A stretch of 64,000 nucleotides of DNA from CALGKJ01 sp049322695 (GTDB lineage: Bacteria; Bacillota; Clostridia; Lutisporales; Lutisporaceae). Both the position numbers and the translations under genes were made by a program. The DNA lies in the NCBI GenBank assembly GCA_049322695.1, contig JBMORW010000064.1, forward strand, positions 83,749 through 147,748. The letters run 5' to 3'. Below, piece after piece: positions 41,313 through 50,358 of this stretch. The number at the start of each line of letters is the position of its first letter. The first letter of the stretch is position 1. The notes below the pieces were generated by a model. That model saw nothing but the letters and a program-made list of their open reading frames with translations, did no database searches and was not told where the DNA came from.

Positions 41313-41714
41313 ATGGATAGATTAGATAAGTCTCTTGATAGAGAGACAATAATAAGAGTTAGGCGAAAGCACACCTGTAACCCGACTAAAATACAAATTT
41401 CCGCAATAAATGAAGTGAAAGAAAGAACTAGTGATCTTGATGAGTTTTGCAGAGAATACTCCAGTATAATAGCTCCAGGTTATGTTAAGAAGGAAGCTGA
41501 TTCTATTACTGTATCCTTTGGGTTGGACAAATGTGTATGCGGTATGTTCAGGAAGCTGGAAAACTACGAACCTATATCAAAAACATGGTGTGAATGCTGC
41601 AATGGACATGTTATGAAAATGTATAGCATAATATGTGATAAGCCTGTTGAATCTGAAGTGATTGAAGCCATTGCGTGTGGTGGAAATGATTGTGTTTTCA
41701 AAGTAAGGTTATAA
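41313..41714 (+). CDS. Cysteine-rich hypothetical protein (DUF6144-like)
   Basis: A 133-residue protein with CVCGMFRK and TWCECCNGH motifs and a C-terminal AIACGGNDCVFKVRL, suggesting metal binding; reminiscent of DUF6144 proteins (tentative). ATG 41313 after AGGAAAGACAATT. Function unknown. Confidence 0.62.
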   Translation: MDRLDKSLDRETIIRVRRKHTCNPTKIQISAINEVKERTSDLDEFCREYSSIIAPGYVKKEADSITVSFGLDKCVCGMFRKLENYEPISKTWCECCNGHVMKMYSIICDKPVESEVIEAIACGGNDCVFKVRL

Positions 41715-42023
41715 GGCAGGGATATAGCAAAGCCATATCCTTTTGAGTGAGTGAACTGCTAAAAAATACGTTTTTGGAGGACATGCAATTATAATTATTT
41801 TAATAGTGAACCAAAGGGGCTGTTTATCATTCGGTTATTGATGCTGTTTCAATTCTGTGCAACATGTTTTTCTTGTTCAAGACAGCATGGTTTTAATGAT
41901 AATGCAAAACTTGTACTAAAAGAACTTGAGCAATATATACAACAGTCAAAGAACAGTAGGAATAGCCTGGGACCAAATTACTCGGACTATTGCCTTCCCA
42001 GGCCGATCAATGGGAGGTAAAAA
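41715..42023 (+). other. 309-base gap without a supported gene
   Basis: It contains a 60-codon open frame at 41838-42020 without a ribosome site and with low-complexity content; I see no attC remnant or RNA gene in it. A GGGAGGTAAAA ribosome site at its end serves the next gene. Confidence 0.5.
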
Positions 42024-42593
42024 ATGATTTATGGAAAAAAGATAGTTATCAGGCAATTGGAGTTAGGGGATGAAGAGCTTCTTCATAAGTGGTGGAATGA
42101 TGGACAGATGATGGCTCATGCTAGCTTCCCTTTTGGTACCATGCAGAGCAAAGAGGCAATCAGGATGAACATTCTGTCTGAAATAGAAAGCTATGATGTT
42201 TTCCCGGATAAAAAGAGATTTATGATTTGTAGGAAAGATAATATGCAGCCAATTGGTGAAATGAACTATTCCGGCTGGAATAAGAGAAATCAGAGCTGTG
42301 AATTTGGGATAAAGATATGTGAAACAAGCGAGCAGGGGCAAGGCTATGGTAAGGATGCACTCTACCACTTTATAGATTTTTTGTTCAGGTCACTTAATCT
42401 AAATAAAATTGAGTTAACATCGATGATAGATAACAAGAGAGCTCACAGCCTTTATAGGAGGCTTGGATTCAAGGAAATAGGGATAATTAGAGATGGCTAT
42501 TTTGATGTGAGAACAGGATCATTCACTGATGTTATGTATATGGATTTGTTAAAGAGAGACTGGTTGCAGATAAATGAAGGTATTGTTGTTTGA
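42024..42593 (+). CDS. GNAT acetyltransferase, RimJ/RimL-like
   Basis: A 189-residue GNAT: ISRQLELGDEELLHKWWND-like start (IVIRQLELGDEELLHKWWND), SEQGQGYGKDALYHFIDFLF acetyl-CoA site and AHSLYRRLGFKEIG end. ATG 42024 behind TGGGAGGTAAAAA. Ribosomal-protein acetyltransferase-like, but drug or metabolite substrates are possible. Confidence 0.88.
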   Translation: MIYGKKIVIRQLELGDEELLHKWWNDGQMMAHASFPFGTMQSKEAIRMNILSEIESYDVFPDKKRFMICRKDNMQPIGEMNYSGWNKRNQSCEFGIKICETSEQGQGYGKDALYHFIDFLFRSLNLNKIELTSMIDNKRAHSLYRRLGFKEIGIIRDGYFDVRTGSFTDVMYMDLLKRDWLQINEGIVV

Positions 42594-42611
42594 TCAGTGT
42601 AAGCTGGACTC

Positions 42612-42655
42612 CCTGTAAGCCGCAGAAAATAGGGGTATTGCGAGTGCGTGGGCTC
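42612..42655 (+). repeat. attC remnant 29
   Basis: CTGTAAGC at 42613 and AGGGGTATTGCGAGTGCGTG at 42631 match the right arm of sites 3, 19 and 21 (CTGTAAGC, AGGGGTGTCGTGAGTGCGTG), but the R' reads GGCTCTC. This is the most distal remnant I can defend and marks about 26.5 kb from attI. Confidence 0.65.
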
Positions 42656-42785
42656 TCTGCGAGATACTGTATGCTTTTGCTTTGGGTCTAAGGCTGTCAA
42701 CCTCACTTTATTAATGAACTATTATTAATTGTATATGTAATGAGAAAGGCAGTACAAGTTATAGAAATAAAAGGGGGAGTTATAC

Positions 42786-43931
42786 ATGAAAATATATGCA
42801 TTGAATGGAATGCAAAGTCACTGTAATAATGTAAAAAAGAACGTTGAGCTGCATGGCAGCATAGTTCTCAGAGGATTCTACACAGACGGTACAATACAAT
42901 TGCTGGAGGGGTCTCACCGTATGGCATATGCTTTGGAACTAGGGGTTCCTATCACTATTGTACTCTTTGGTGAAAATGAGATTATTCCTCATGATTGTGA
43001 CGGTATTATCAGTTATGTGACCGGACTCAGTGATCGATGTACGGTTCGTGAGTTAGCGGATAACCTGGTTAAGGAAAGAGGTTTGTTTAATCAGGCAGTA
43101 TATGAAAGCGATGAACATCAAAACATATGTATCATTGATGCGAGCGATAGCACGGGGAAATTGGTGCATTTTGCTTTAACACATACAACTGGCATTGTGT
43201 CGGAAGCCATTGAATCTCAAGGACTGGGCGATGCCATTAATAACCCCAGCAGCGCATTCCCGGAAAAGGTATGGCAGATACTATTTGGCGAGAAAAATGC
43301 ATATGGCAGTAAAATTTTGGTGATTGGTAATGGGGATAACCGGCCGGCAATAGCTTTTTGCCGTCTTGGCGCAGAAGTAACATATATAGATTTGTCAGAA
43401 GAAAAGAAGCAGCATACGATTGATTTCGCGATAGAAAACCATTTGGATATAGATATAAAGGATTTTACCGGCTTCCGGCTGGAATCATTTGATGAGAACA
43501 CGTATGATATTCTATATACTGCTCCTGATGTTTGCAGCTTTACAGATGATTTATATATGATGTATGAAAATTACAAAAGAGTTTTAAAGCAAAACGGTCT
43601 GCTTGTGATGCTGGATACGCATCCATTTATGAACCTATTCGAAAAGAAAATCCCAGAGATTTATATTTACAGGACTTATGATGACCTCAGACCACAGACT
43701 GCTTCCAACAGGCGTTATTGGCGAGTGGGGGATATAACACGGTGGCTGCTGGCATCTAAGCTACGCCTATATGCCCTAATCGAACTACAATCCGGATATG
43801 ATTTGTTTGACAGTCTATGGTATTCATCTGTGAAGGAACGATTTGACGATAAAGACAGATTAAGCGATCTGACGCATAATCCTTTATCTGCCATACCACA
43901 ATGGCTCGTAACCTTTGCATATAAGCAATAA
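42786..43931 (+). CDS. ParB-like N-terminus fused to SAM-dependent methyltransferase
   Basis: 381 residues. The N-terminal ~100 residues hold GTIQLLEGSHRMAYALELG, like the GHRRxxA box of ParB/Srx-fold nucleases or kinases. The C-terminal ~200 carry KILVIGNGDNRPAIAFCRLG (motif I variant) and an acidic YIDLSEE segment, followed by GLLVMLDTHPF, a methyltransferase layout. ATG 42786 behind AAAGGGGGAGTTATAC. The combination is uncommon; function unknown. Confidence 0.68.
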   Translation: MKIYALNGMQSHCNNVKKNVELHGSIVLRGFYTDGTIQLLEGSHRMAYALELGVPITIVLFGENEIIPHDCDGIISYVTGLSDRCTVRELADNLVKERGLFNQAVYESDEHQNICIIDASDSTGKLVHFALTHTTGIVSEAIESQGLGDAINNPSSAFPEKVWQILFGEKNAYGSKILVIGNGDNRPAIAFCRLGAEVTYIDLSEEKKQHTIDFAIENHLDIDIKDFTGFRLESFDENTYDILYTAPDVCSFTDDLYMMYENYKRVLKQNGLLVMLDTHPFMNLFEKKIPEIYIYRTYDDLRPQTASNRRYWRVGDITRWLLASKLRLYALIELQSGYDLFDSLWYSSVKERFDDKDRLSDLTHNPLSAIPQWLVTFAYKQ

Positions 43932-44169
43932 TGTGGTTATAGATTTCTAACCGATGACTTTAATCAGTAATTAAACGAGTTAGAGAACTCAATATAGGTA
44001 TAATAACAAAGATTACATATCTGAACATTTTCTTTGCTTTATTATCATTTTGCTTGAAGATCCAGACGAAATATAATCAAATATAAGGAAAGCATAATCC
44101 CCAAAAGGAATAAGGTATAGGTGTAATGGTTAATGACTGATTGGGATATTGAAGAAAGGCAGTAAATTT

Positions 44170-44649
44170 ATGAAAGCAATAGATAATATCACAAAAACTC
44201 TCTGTGCTTATTTGGAGGGAAAAAATATACTGGAAATAGCATGTGGAGATTCGGATTTCAGTATAAGTGCAAGTAAATATGCAGAAAAGGTACTTGCGAC
44301 AGATATTTCCCTTGATAGATTTAAATGCAGAGGGCTGAATAATATTTCCGACAACATAGAGTTTTTAGAAATGAGTGCAGATGCTTTAGATTTGGAGGAT
44401 GGGACATTTGATGCCGCAGTCTGCTATAACGCTTTGGGTCATTTGATTGAAATTATCCCTTCAGTTTTTAAGGAAATGGTCAGAGTAGTAAAAACAGGCG
44501 GGTTAATAGTATTTGCTTCAACTTGGAAGATGGATAGAATATTGCATCAAGTTATCGAAGATCTTGTTATTCTGTATGATGGGTTGGAAGTAAGTGTAGA
44601 AGAAAAAAGCAATTATAGCATTCTATTAATTAAAAAAACATCTGTTTAA
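44170..44649 (+). CDS. SAM-dependent methyltransferase
   Basis: A 159-residue methyltransferase: ILEIACGDSDFSISA motif I, VLATDIS motif II, DAAVCYNALGHL motif IV. ATG 44170 behind GAAAGGCAGTAAATTT. Shorter than usual but with all core motifs. Confidence 0.82.
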   Translation: MKAIDNITKTLCAYLEGKNILEIACGDSDFSISASKYAEKVLATDISLDRFKCRGLNNISDNIEFLEMSADALDLEDGTFDAAVCYNALGHLIEIIPSVFKEMVRVVKTGGLIVFASTWKMDRILHQVIEDLVILYDGLEVSVEEKSNYSILLIKKTSV

Positions 44650-44723
44650 AGAGATACTGCAATGCAACGTGGTTTAGATAGCAGGACAAGCCAGATACAA
44701 TATTTTATGCGGGAGATGGTGCA

Positions 44724-45284
44724 ATGAAGAATCAAATACAATTTGAGACGCCTGAAGATTTTAGAAAATGGTTACAAGTAAATTGTTTATCCAATGAAGG
44801 GATATGGCTTGTATTTGGAAAAGAAGGCGGACCGAAAACCTTAACAGCTAATGAAGCACTAGAGGAAGCTTTGTGTTTTGGTTGGATAGACAGCCAAATC
44901 AAAAGTATTGATGATAAAACATATATCAAGTATTTTGCACAAAGACGAAAAAATACCGAATGGTCAGCAAAAAATATAGCTTTAGCAGAACAGCTTGAGG
45001 CAGCAGGAAGAATGACTGACTTTGGCAGGGCAAAGATTGATGAAGCAAAGCAGAATAACTGTTTCAAAGCTAAAGAACGCCTTGAAATCACAGAGGATCA
45101 TATTAATCAGTTTATAGATCAGATAAAGAATGTTGAGCCGGCATATTCCAATTTTCTAGGTATGTCTCCATCAGTAAAGCGAGTTTATGCCAGTCACTAT
45201 TTTGATGCAAAGTCAGAAGAAGTCCGAATCAAGAGATTACATAAAATAGTAGAAAGATTGAATCAAAACCTTAAGCCAATGTAG
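44724..45284 (+). CDS. YdeI/OmpD-associated family protein
   Basis: A 186-residue protein: FRKWLQVN start, EGIWLVFGKEGGPKTLT, EALCFGWIDSQIKSID and the C-terminal bundle SPSVKRVYASHYFDA are typical of the YdeI (bacteriocin-protection-like) family. ATG 44724 behind CGGGAGATGGTGCA. Function not established in Gram-positives. Confidence 0.88.
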   Translation: MKNQIQFETPEDFRKWLQVNCLSNEGIWLVFGKEGGPKTLTANEALEEALCFGWIDSQIKSIDDKTYIKYFAQRRKNTEWSAKNIALAEQLEAAGRMTDFGRAKIDEAKQNNCFKAKERLEITEDHINQFIDQIKNVEPAYSNFLGMSPSVKRVYASHYFDAKSEEVRIKRLHKIVERLNQNLKPM

Positions 45285-45443
45285 TTTTCAATCTTATATT
45301 GCCAGGCGTTAAAACTGGTTATTTGTTCCATTCACCTTGTGGGATTATCTGTGTAGATAAACACATGATATCCGGAATGTGAAATCAGAGGTAGTGCACC
45401 ATTATTACCTTTGTACTTGCTAATTAGAGAGGAGAGAAATCTT

Positions 45444-46274
45444 TTGAAAAAATATATAGCATTTATATTAGTAGCTGTTTTATGCTCCTTTATAAGCAGC
45501 AGTGTTCATGCCGATGCAGGTCCCAAACCATCATTGAGAGTGGTAATGAAAAACATGCCTGACATAGAATGTTATGCAGATCTTCTGATAGAGGGTTCAT
45601 CCGGCAGCAGTGATAGAGGAAGCTTTGATGAGCCCAAATACAATAAAATGCTGGTAGGAAAACTAAAGAGCTATAATGTTGATGGATGGAGGCCGGCAGT
45701 AGTAAATGATTTGTACAGAATAAACGGTGATATAATATGCAAAGTGGAAAATGGAAAGTGTATTATGGATTATAGCTATAGAGTGCCAAGCAGCTTTAAG
45801 CTCATAGTGGTTACCGAGGAAGGTAAAACCATTGTATCAAATGAAATCAAAAGGAGGGCGTTCAACAGCACTGTTTACTTTGACTTTAACAGTGGAGAAG
45901 CTGTAGAAGGACCATTGCTTATTTCATACATATTGCAGTTTTTCACCACTTGCTTCCTTACTCTTTTGATTGAAGGATTAGTACTATTGATGTTCGGCTT
46001 TAATTTAAAGGAAAATTTTAGAGTCTTTTTATTTATAAATATTTCAACCCAAGTACTGCTGACAGCTTTGGTTTTTTTTGGAATGTACTCGATAGGGGTA
46101 TTGGGAGCACTGGTGATATATTTTCTTATTGAAATATTTATAATTGTTATAGAAGCTGTATTGTTTGCGATATATTTAAAAAATCATACAAAACTGAGGA
46201 GAGTTTGCTTTTCAGTATTTGCCAATATAGCTAGCTTTGTATTAGGTATTGTAATAATGTCACTGCTTGGCTAG
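45444..46274 (+). CDS. Exported/membrane protein with signal peptide
   Basis: A 276-residue protein. Start at TTG 45444 behind GAGGAGAGAAATCT. Signal peptide ends about residue 24 (SSVHADA). Residues 25-145 are extracytoplasmic, and the C-terminal 110 residues contain four hydrophobic segments. Family unrecognised; common in clostridial genomes. Confidence 0.75.
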   Translation: MKKYIAFILVAVLCSFISSSVHADAGPKPSLRVVMKNMPDIECYADLLIEGSSGSSDRGSFDEPKYNKMLVGKLKSYNVDGWRPAVVNDLYRINGDIICKVENGKCIMDYSYRVPSSFKLIVVTEEGKTIVSNEIKRRAFNSTVYFDFNSGEAVEGPLLISYILQFFTTCFLTLLIEGLVLLMFGFNLKENFRVFLFINISTQVLLTALVFFGMYSIGVLGALVIYFLIEIFIIVIEAVLFAIYLKNHTKLRRVCFSVFANIASFVLGIVIMSLLG

Positions 46275-46334
46275 AAGCGAGGGACAAGCATAATTAGTCG
46301 TTTGCATTTGAAGGTATAGCAGAATAAGATAGTT

Positions 46335-46396
46335 AATAACTTCTGTGAAACTTAGCTAAGTACAGCTGAGAGCTGTAATGTAAGTTATCTTTTTAA
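46335..46396 (+). terminator. Probable terminator
   Basis: Outer arms ATAACTT (46336) and AAGTTAT (46382), inner TACAGCT/AGCTGTA, followed by CTTTTTAAT. The nested stems and U-tract suggest transcription ends here after the 45444 gene. Confidence 0.5.
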
Positions 46397-46430
46397 TATA
46401 TCAAAAATATAATATGAAGGAGAGATATGG

Positions 46431-46760
46431 ATGATAGAAGATATTTGCAGTTATATTGAGAAATTTGATGAGCAGACAAAACAAAGGTTTTATATTCTGC
46501 ATAAACTTGTATATGAGAGCACTACTCTAACAATCAAGGAAAAGCTGTGGGCGAAGCTGCCTTCATATTACGCAGAGGATAATTTTGTTCGTATTATACC
46601 TTTCAAAGATCATTTGAATATTGAGGCAAAAGCGATTCAAACACATATACATGAGCTTTCGGATTACAAAACAACTCCTAAGGGTATGCTGCAGGTATAT
46701 CATAATCAGGAAATACCTGATGAACTGCTTAGAGTAATATTCAAGGAAAGTCTGGAATAA
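46431..46760 (+). CDS. DUF1801/YdhG-family protein
   Basis: A 109-residue protein resembling DUF1801 (EKLWAKLPSYYAEDNFVRIIPFKDH). ATG 46431 behind AAGGAGAGATATGG. Function unknown; often found near YdeI-type genes, as here. Confidence 0.78.
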   Translation: MIEDICSYIEKFDEQTKQRFYILHKLVYESTTLTIKEKLWAKLPSYYAEDNFVRIIPFKDHLNIEAKAIQTHIHELSDYKTTPKGMLQVYHNQEIPDELLRVIFKESLE

Positions 46761-46889
46761 CCAGCTCAGCCTAAAAATCATGGTGTGCAGCTGAAGATAG
46801 AATTGCAAGTAATATGCAGAGAGATTTAATATTAAGAGAGTTGCAGCAAACTGAGAGTGTATCAGTTAATGTCATAAGGAGGTATAAGC

Positions 46890-47483
46890 ATGGCAGCGCC
46901 AGAGGCAAGGGATTATAAGAAAAGAAACCTGATATATAACACTCAGGAAGAATATTGGGCCTATGAAGATGAATCAGCATATTTTGAACTGATCAAATAT
47001 ATGTATCCTGAAGATTCCGGGTGTACTCCTTTCAGCAGTAATTCGTACTATCACCATTTTATTGAAGCTGGCGGATTGACATACCTGGGTGAATACGAAG
47101 ATTTTATGCACCCCTATTCCAATGAAGGAGTGTTAAAGGCTGTTCCAATGGGATACAAGTCAATACTTGTTTTTGAACGAGTTTGCTTATATGATAACGG
47201 GAAAATAGTTTTTGAACGTGATATGCCTGAAATCGAGCATTCGGAAGATTCATATATTGGAAAATATGTTGTATTGAGCAGTCAGCAGCAAAGATATACC
47301 ATACCATCCTGGGGAGAACATGAATTGGTTACCTGTGAAGTGAAAGTAAATAATGAGAATAAACTATATGTTGATGCCATTCAAGATTTGCAGTCAGCTA
47401 AGAAAGTAGCCGAAGAGTACTCCTTAAAAGACAATGCTAAATGCATTGTATGTCAGATAATTGAATACGTTGATTGGCATTAG
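46890..47483 (+). CDS. Hypothetical protein
   Basis: A 197-residue soluble protein, acidic, no transmembrane segment or known motif. ATG 46890 behind ATAAGGAGGTATAAGC, a strong site. Not recognised. Confidence 0.7.
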   Translation: MAAPEARDYKKRNLIYNTQEEYWAYEDESAYFELIKYMYPEDSGCTPFSSNSYYHHFIEAGGLTYLGEYEDFMHPYSNEGVLKAVPMGYKSILVFERVCLYDNGKIVFERDMPEIEHSEDSYIGKYVVLSSQQQRYTIPSWGEHELVTCEVKVNNENKLYVDAIQDLQSAKKVAEEYSLKDNAKCIVCQIIEYVDWH

Positions 47484-47630
47484 CAGAATAGGTGCAAGCA
47501 TTGCATCAGAAATCGAAGCTATGAAAGGCAAGTAATAAAAAAGCCTGTTATATGGTAAAAATAAGAGCCAAATAAGATATATAGACTGGCAGATATACAT
47601 AACAATTTCAATTATTTAAGGAGGTATGCC

Positions 47631-47948
47631 ATGGAATTGGCCGCAATACAGAAGCTCATATCAATGTTTGTTGAGGAGTATAACCTTACCGCATCTACAG
47701 AGATTAGAATGCTCGATCTGTTTTCTGAAATAGGAGAGCTGTCAAAGGAGTATCTAAAGGGAAGTGATTATGGTAAAGAGGCTTTCTGCAGGCCTCCCAA
47801 ATGGGAAGAGGAATTTGGCGATGTGCTGTTTTCACTGATTTGCATAGCAAACAGCACAGGAGTAGATATGGAAGCTGTGCTTGTATCAGCTATTAATAAG
47901 TACAAAAGTAGATTTGCAGTCAAGGGTGATATAGGATCTGACAATTAG
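47631..47948 (+). CDS. MazG-like nucleotide pyrophosphohydrolase
   Basis: A 105-residue protein with the MazG metal pattern: LFSEIGELSKE near residue 28 and EEFGDVLFSLICIAN near residue 62. ATG 47631 behind AAGGAGGTATGCC. Removes aberrant nucleotides. A second MazG-like gene occurs in cassette 19, but their sequences differ widely. Confidence 0.85.
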   Translation: MELAAIQKLISMFVEEYNLTASTEIRMLDLFSEIGELSKEYLKGSDYGKEAFCRPPKWEEEFGDVLFSLICIANSTGVDMEAVLVSAINKYKSRFAVKGDIGSDN

Positions 47949-48079
47949 TACAAGCTTTTGAACTATTTTCACAGCAGCAGAGGACTTATGGAATAGCATT
48001 TTTTAATATGATAAGTTAGGGTATCAATATTAGTAAACAGAAAGCTTATTAGATGGATTTTATGAAGAGGGGTCAGCCT

Positions 48080-48526
48080 ATGTGCATAGTAATAAGAAGC
48101 ATCAAACCAGAGGATTATGAGGATATATATATTCTGAACAGCCAGCTGGGATACAGCTATGATATAGAAAAGCTAAGGAACAGAATAGATTATGTTCTTA
48201 TAAATACCAAAGATGTCATATACGTGGCTGAGCATGACGGTAGAGCTGTTGGATACGTGCATGGCAGCCCATATGAAACTCTGTATTATGACTCTTTGAT
48301 AAATATAATGGGACTTGTAGTAAAACAAGGGAAAAGAAGGCTGGGAATAGGCGAAATGCTAATGAATGCAATGGAAGCTTATGCAAAGGCTAACGGCTAT
48401 AAGGGCATCAGATTGGTTTCTGGTATTGAAAGAAGTGATGCTCACAAGTTCTATGAGAATATAGGATATTTAGACAGAAAAACCCAGAAGAATTTCATAA
48501 AGCTATTTGAGGATGATAAACATTAG
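48080..48526 (+). CDS. GNAT acetyltransferase
   Basis: A 148-residue GNAT: VIRSIKPEDYEDI start, GLVVKQGKRRLGIGEMLMNA acetyl-CoA site and DAHKFYENIGYL end. ATG 48080 follows GAAGAGGGGTCAGCCT; two in-frame ATGs lie upstream at 48053 and 48062. First of three consecutive GNAT genes. Confidence 0.87.
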   Translation: MCIVIRSIKPEDYEDIYILNSQLGYSYDIEKLRNRIDYVLINTKDVIYVAEHDGRAVGYVHGSPYETLYYDSLINIMGLVVKQGKRRLGIGEMLMNAMEAYAKANGYKGIRLVSGIERSDAHKFYENIGYLDRKTQKNFIKLFEDDKH

Positions 48527-48542
48527 AAAAGAGGATATAAAC

Positions 48543-49127
48543 ATGCTTAGGCACAAGGGTACGCTAACTATAGAAACAGAACACCTGATACTTAGAAAAT
48601 TCACAATTGAAGATGCCAGGGATATGTTCAATAACTGTGTAAATGATGATAAGGTTGCCAGATTTTTGAGTTGGATTCCGCATGATTCCGCTGATATTAC
48701 AAAAAAAATACTTACCGGCTGGATAAAAGAATATGAGAAGCCTGATACATACAGCTGGTGTATAGTATTGAAGGAATCCAGCCAGGCAGTCGGACATATC
48801 GCAGTAAATGAGTTCAGTGAAACACATGAGAGGTGTGATATAGGCTATTATCTGGGGAGGTCCTTTTGGAATAGGGGTTTGATGACTGAGGCATTAAAGG
48901 CAGTTATAGATTTTTTGTTTTTTGAAGTTGGGATGAACAGAATACAAGCAAAGCATGATGCAAAAAATCCTGCGTCCGGAAAGGTGATGGAAAAAGCAGG
49001 AATGAAGTATGAAGGAACACTAAAGAAATACAAGAAGCACAAGGATGGGACATTTGGAAGCTCAGATATATATGCAATAACAAAAGATGAGCTATTATCA
49101 ATACTACGGGAGGATTATCATGAATAG
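48543..49127 (+). CDS. GNAT acetyltransferase, RimJ/RimL-like
   Basis: A 194-residue GNAT: TIETEHLILRKFTIEDARDM start, YYLGRSFWNRGLMTEALKAV site, GKVMEKAGMKYEGTL end. ATG 48543 behind AGAAAAGAGGATATAAAC. Second of three tandem GNATs with 8-base overlap to the next. Confidence 0.88.
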   Translation: MLRHKGTLTIETEHLILRKFTIEDARDMFNNCVNDDKVARFLSWIPHDSADITKKILTGWIKEYEKPDTYSWCIVLKESSQAVGHIAVNEFSETHERCDIGYYLGRSFWNRGLMTEALKAVIDFLFFEVGMNRIQAKHDAKNPASGKVMEKAGMKYEGTLKKYKKHKDGTFGSSDIYAITKDELLSILREDYHE

Positions 49128-49557
49128 TGATGTTTCAATTATTGTAAGATTCGCTGAAATGAAGGATTTAGAAGCATGCGTAGAGTTTGACCATTCTAAG
49201 CGTGAGGATATAATAGAGAGCAAAATAAATTTACATGAGATAATAGTAGCAGAACGTTGCGGACAAATTATAGGATATATTAAGCTTGAATATATATGGA
49301 CAGAGCTGCCTTACTTAAGTCTTATTCTGTTAAAGCCCGAGCATAGGGGTAAGGGAATTGGAACCCTGATGCTGAATTATCTGGTAGATTTTCTTCAAAT
49401 AAACGGGTTTGAGCTGCTTTTGAGCTCCTCTCAGGTTGATGAAGCAGAGCCGCAGAAGTGGCACAGAAAAAAAGGCTTTGTGGAGTGTGGCATACTGAAT
49501 GGAATTAATGAAGGCAACATAGGAGAAGTATTCTTCAAATTGGATCTGACAAAATAG
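49120..49557 (+). CDS. GNAT acetyltransferase
   Basis: A 145-residue GNAT: IVRFAEMKDLEACVEFDHSK start and LKPEHRGKGIGTLMLNYLVD site. ATG 49120 behind ACGGGAGGATTATC. Overlap with the previous gene implies a shared transcript and coupled expression. Confidence 0.87.
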   Translation: MNSDVSIIVRFAEMKDLEACVEFDHSKREDIIESKINLHEIIVAERCGQIIGYIKLEYIWTELPYLSLILLKPEHRGKGIGTLMLNYLVDFLQINGFELLLSSSQVDEAEPQKWHRKKGFVECGILNGINEGNIGEVFFKLDLTK

Positions 49558-49602
49558 GAAGAGACTAAACTGCAATGTACTTGTTTTAATGGAGGTCACT
49601 AA

Positions 49603-50100
49603 ATGGAAAGATTCATGATACCGGGTGTCGCAGGAATAATAGAAAAGACCGTCAATGGAGTTAAGCATATTCTGATTCAGGAGCGTTTTAAGGATGATGC
49701 GCCATTAGAGGAGGGGCAATTAGAAATACCTGCAGGAAAGATAAGAGAATTTGAAAACATATATGATTGTCTGAGAAGAGAAATAAAAGAAGAAACCGGA
49801 TTGGATGTAGTGGAGATACAAGGAGAAACTGAATCATCCATATTGGAATCAAATGGCTATAAGGTGCTTAGCTATGCTCCCTTCGCAAGCTCACAGAACA
49901 TTGAAGGGGTGTACCCAATAATGGTTCAGACCTTCATATGCAGGGTAGATGGAGATGTACTTGCGAACAGCAGTGAATCAAGAGCTATAAGGTGGATATC
50001 GCTGAATGAGCTGGAAAGGCTTATGAGTGAAGAATGCAGTAAATTTTACCCAATGCATGTTAATACGTTAAAAAAATACTTAGCATACAGTAAAGATTAA
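49603..50100 (+). CDS. NUDIX hydrolase (ADP-ribose pyrophosphatase-like)
   Basis: A 165-residue NUDIX protein with a perfect Nudix box (GKIREFE through REIKEETGL near residue 45-67), preceded by LEIPA as in ADP-ribose pyrophosphatases. ATG 49603 behind AATGGAGGTCACTAA. Well preserved, unlike the cassette 2 NUDIX. Confidence 0.9.
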   Translation: MERFMIPGVAGIIEKTVNGVKHILIQERFKDDAPLEEGQLEIPAGKIREFENIYDCLRREIKEETGLDVVEIQGETESSILESNGYKVLSYAPFASSQNIEGVYPIMVQTFICRVDGDVLANSSESRAIRWISLNELERLMSEECSKFYPMHVNTLKKYLAYSKD

Positions 50101-50358
50101 ATAATGTTGCAGGACGTGTTAAAATGATTAGACTGATAGATACCTTTAATGGCATTGCCGGTTTTTTTAAGAGAATAAAAGAATTGGCAAAGCAGTATTT
50201 ATTAGAGTAAAGTAAAGTTAGTATATGAAAGAGTTAAATGCGATTGGGGAAGAGTAAAAAAATGAGCAGCAGTATCAAGCCATATTGCTTGATTCGGGTA
50301 AACTTTTGAATAGGTCAGATACAGGAAAGCTGAAAACAAAAAGCAAGGGGAGGTATAT

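Noticed and set aside
41838..42020. 60-codon open frame
   Set aside because: No ribosome site, low-complexity content and overlap with the leader of the GNAT gene.
50124..50210. 28-codon open frame MIRLIDTFNGIAGFFKRIKE
   Set aside because: It could be a toxin-like small peptide, but the ribosome site is poor and I see no partner or structure around it.
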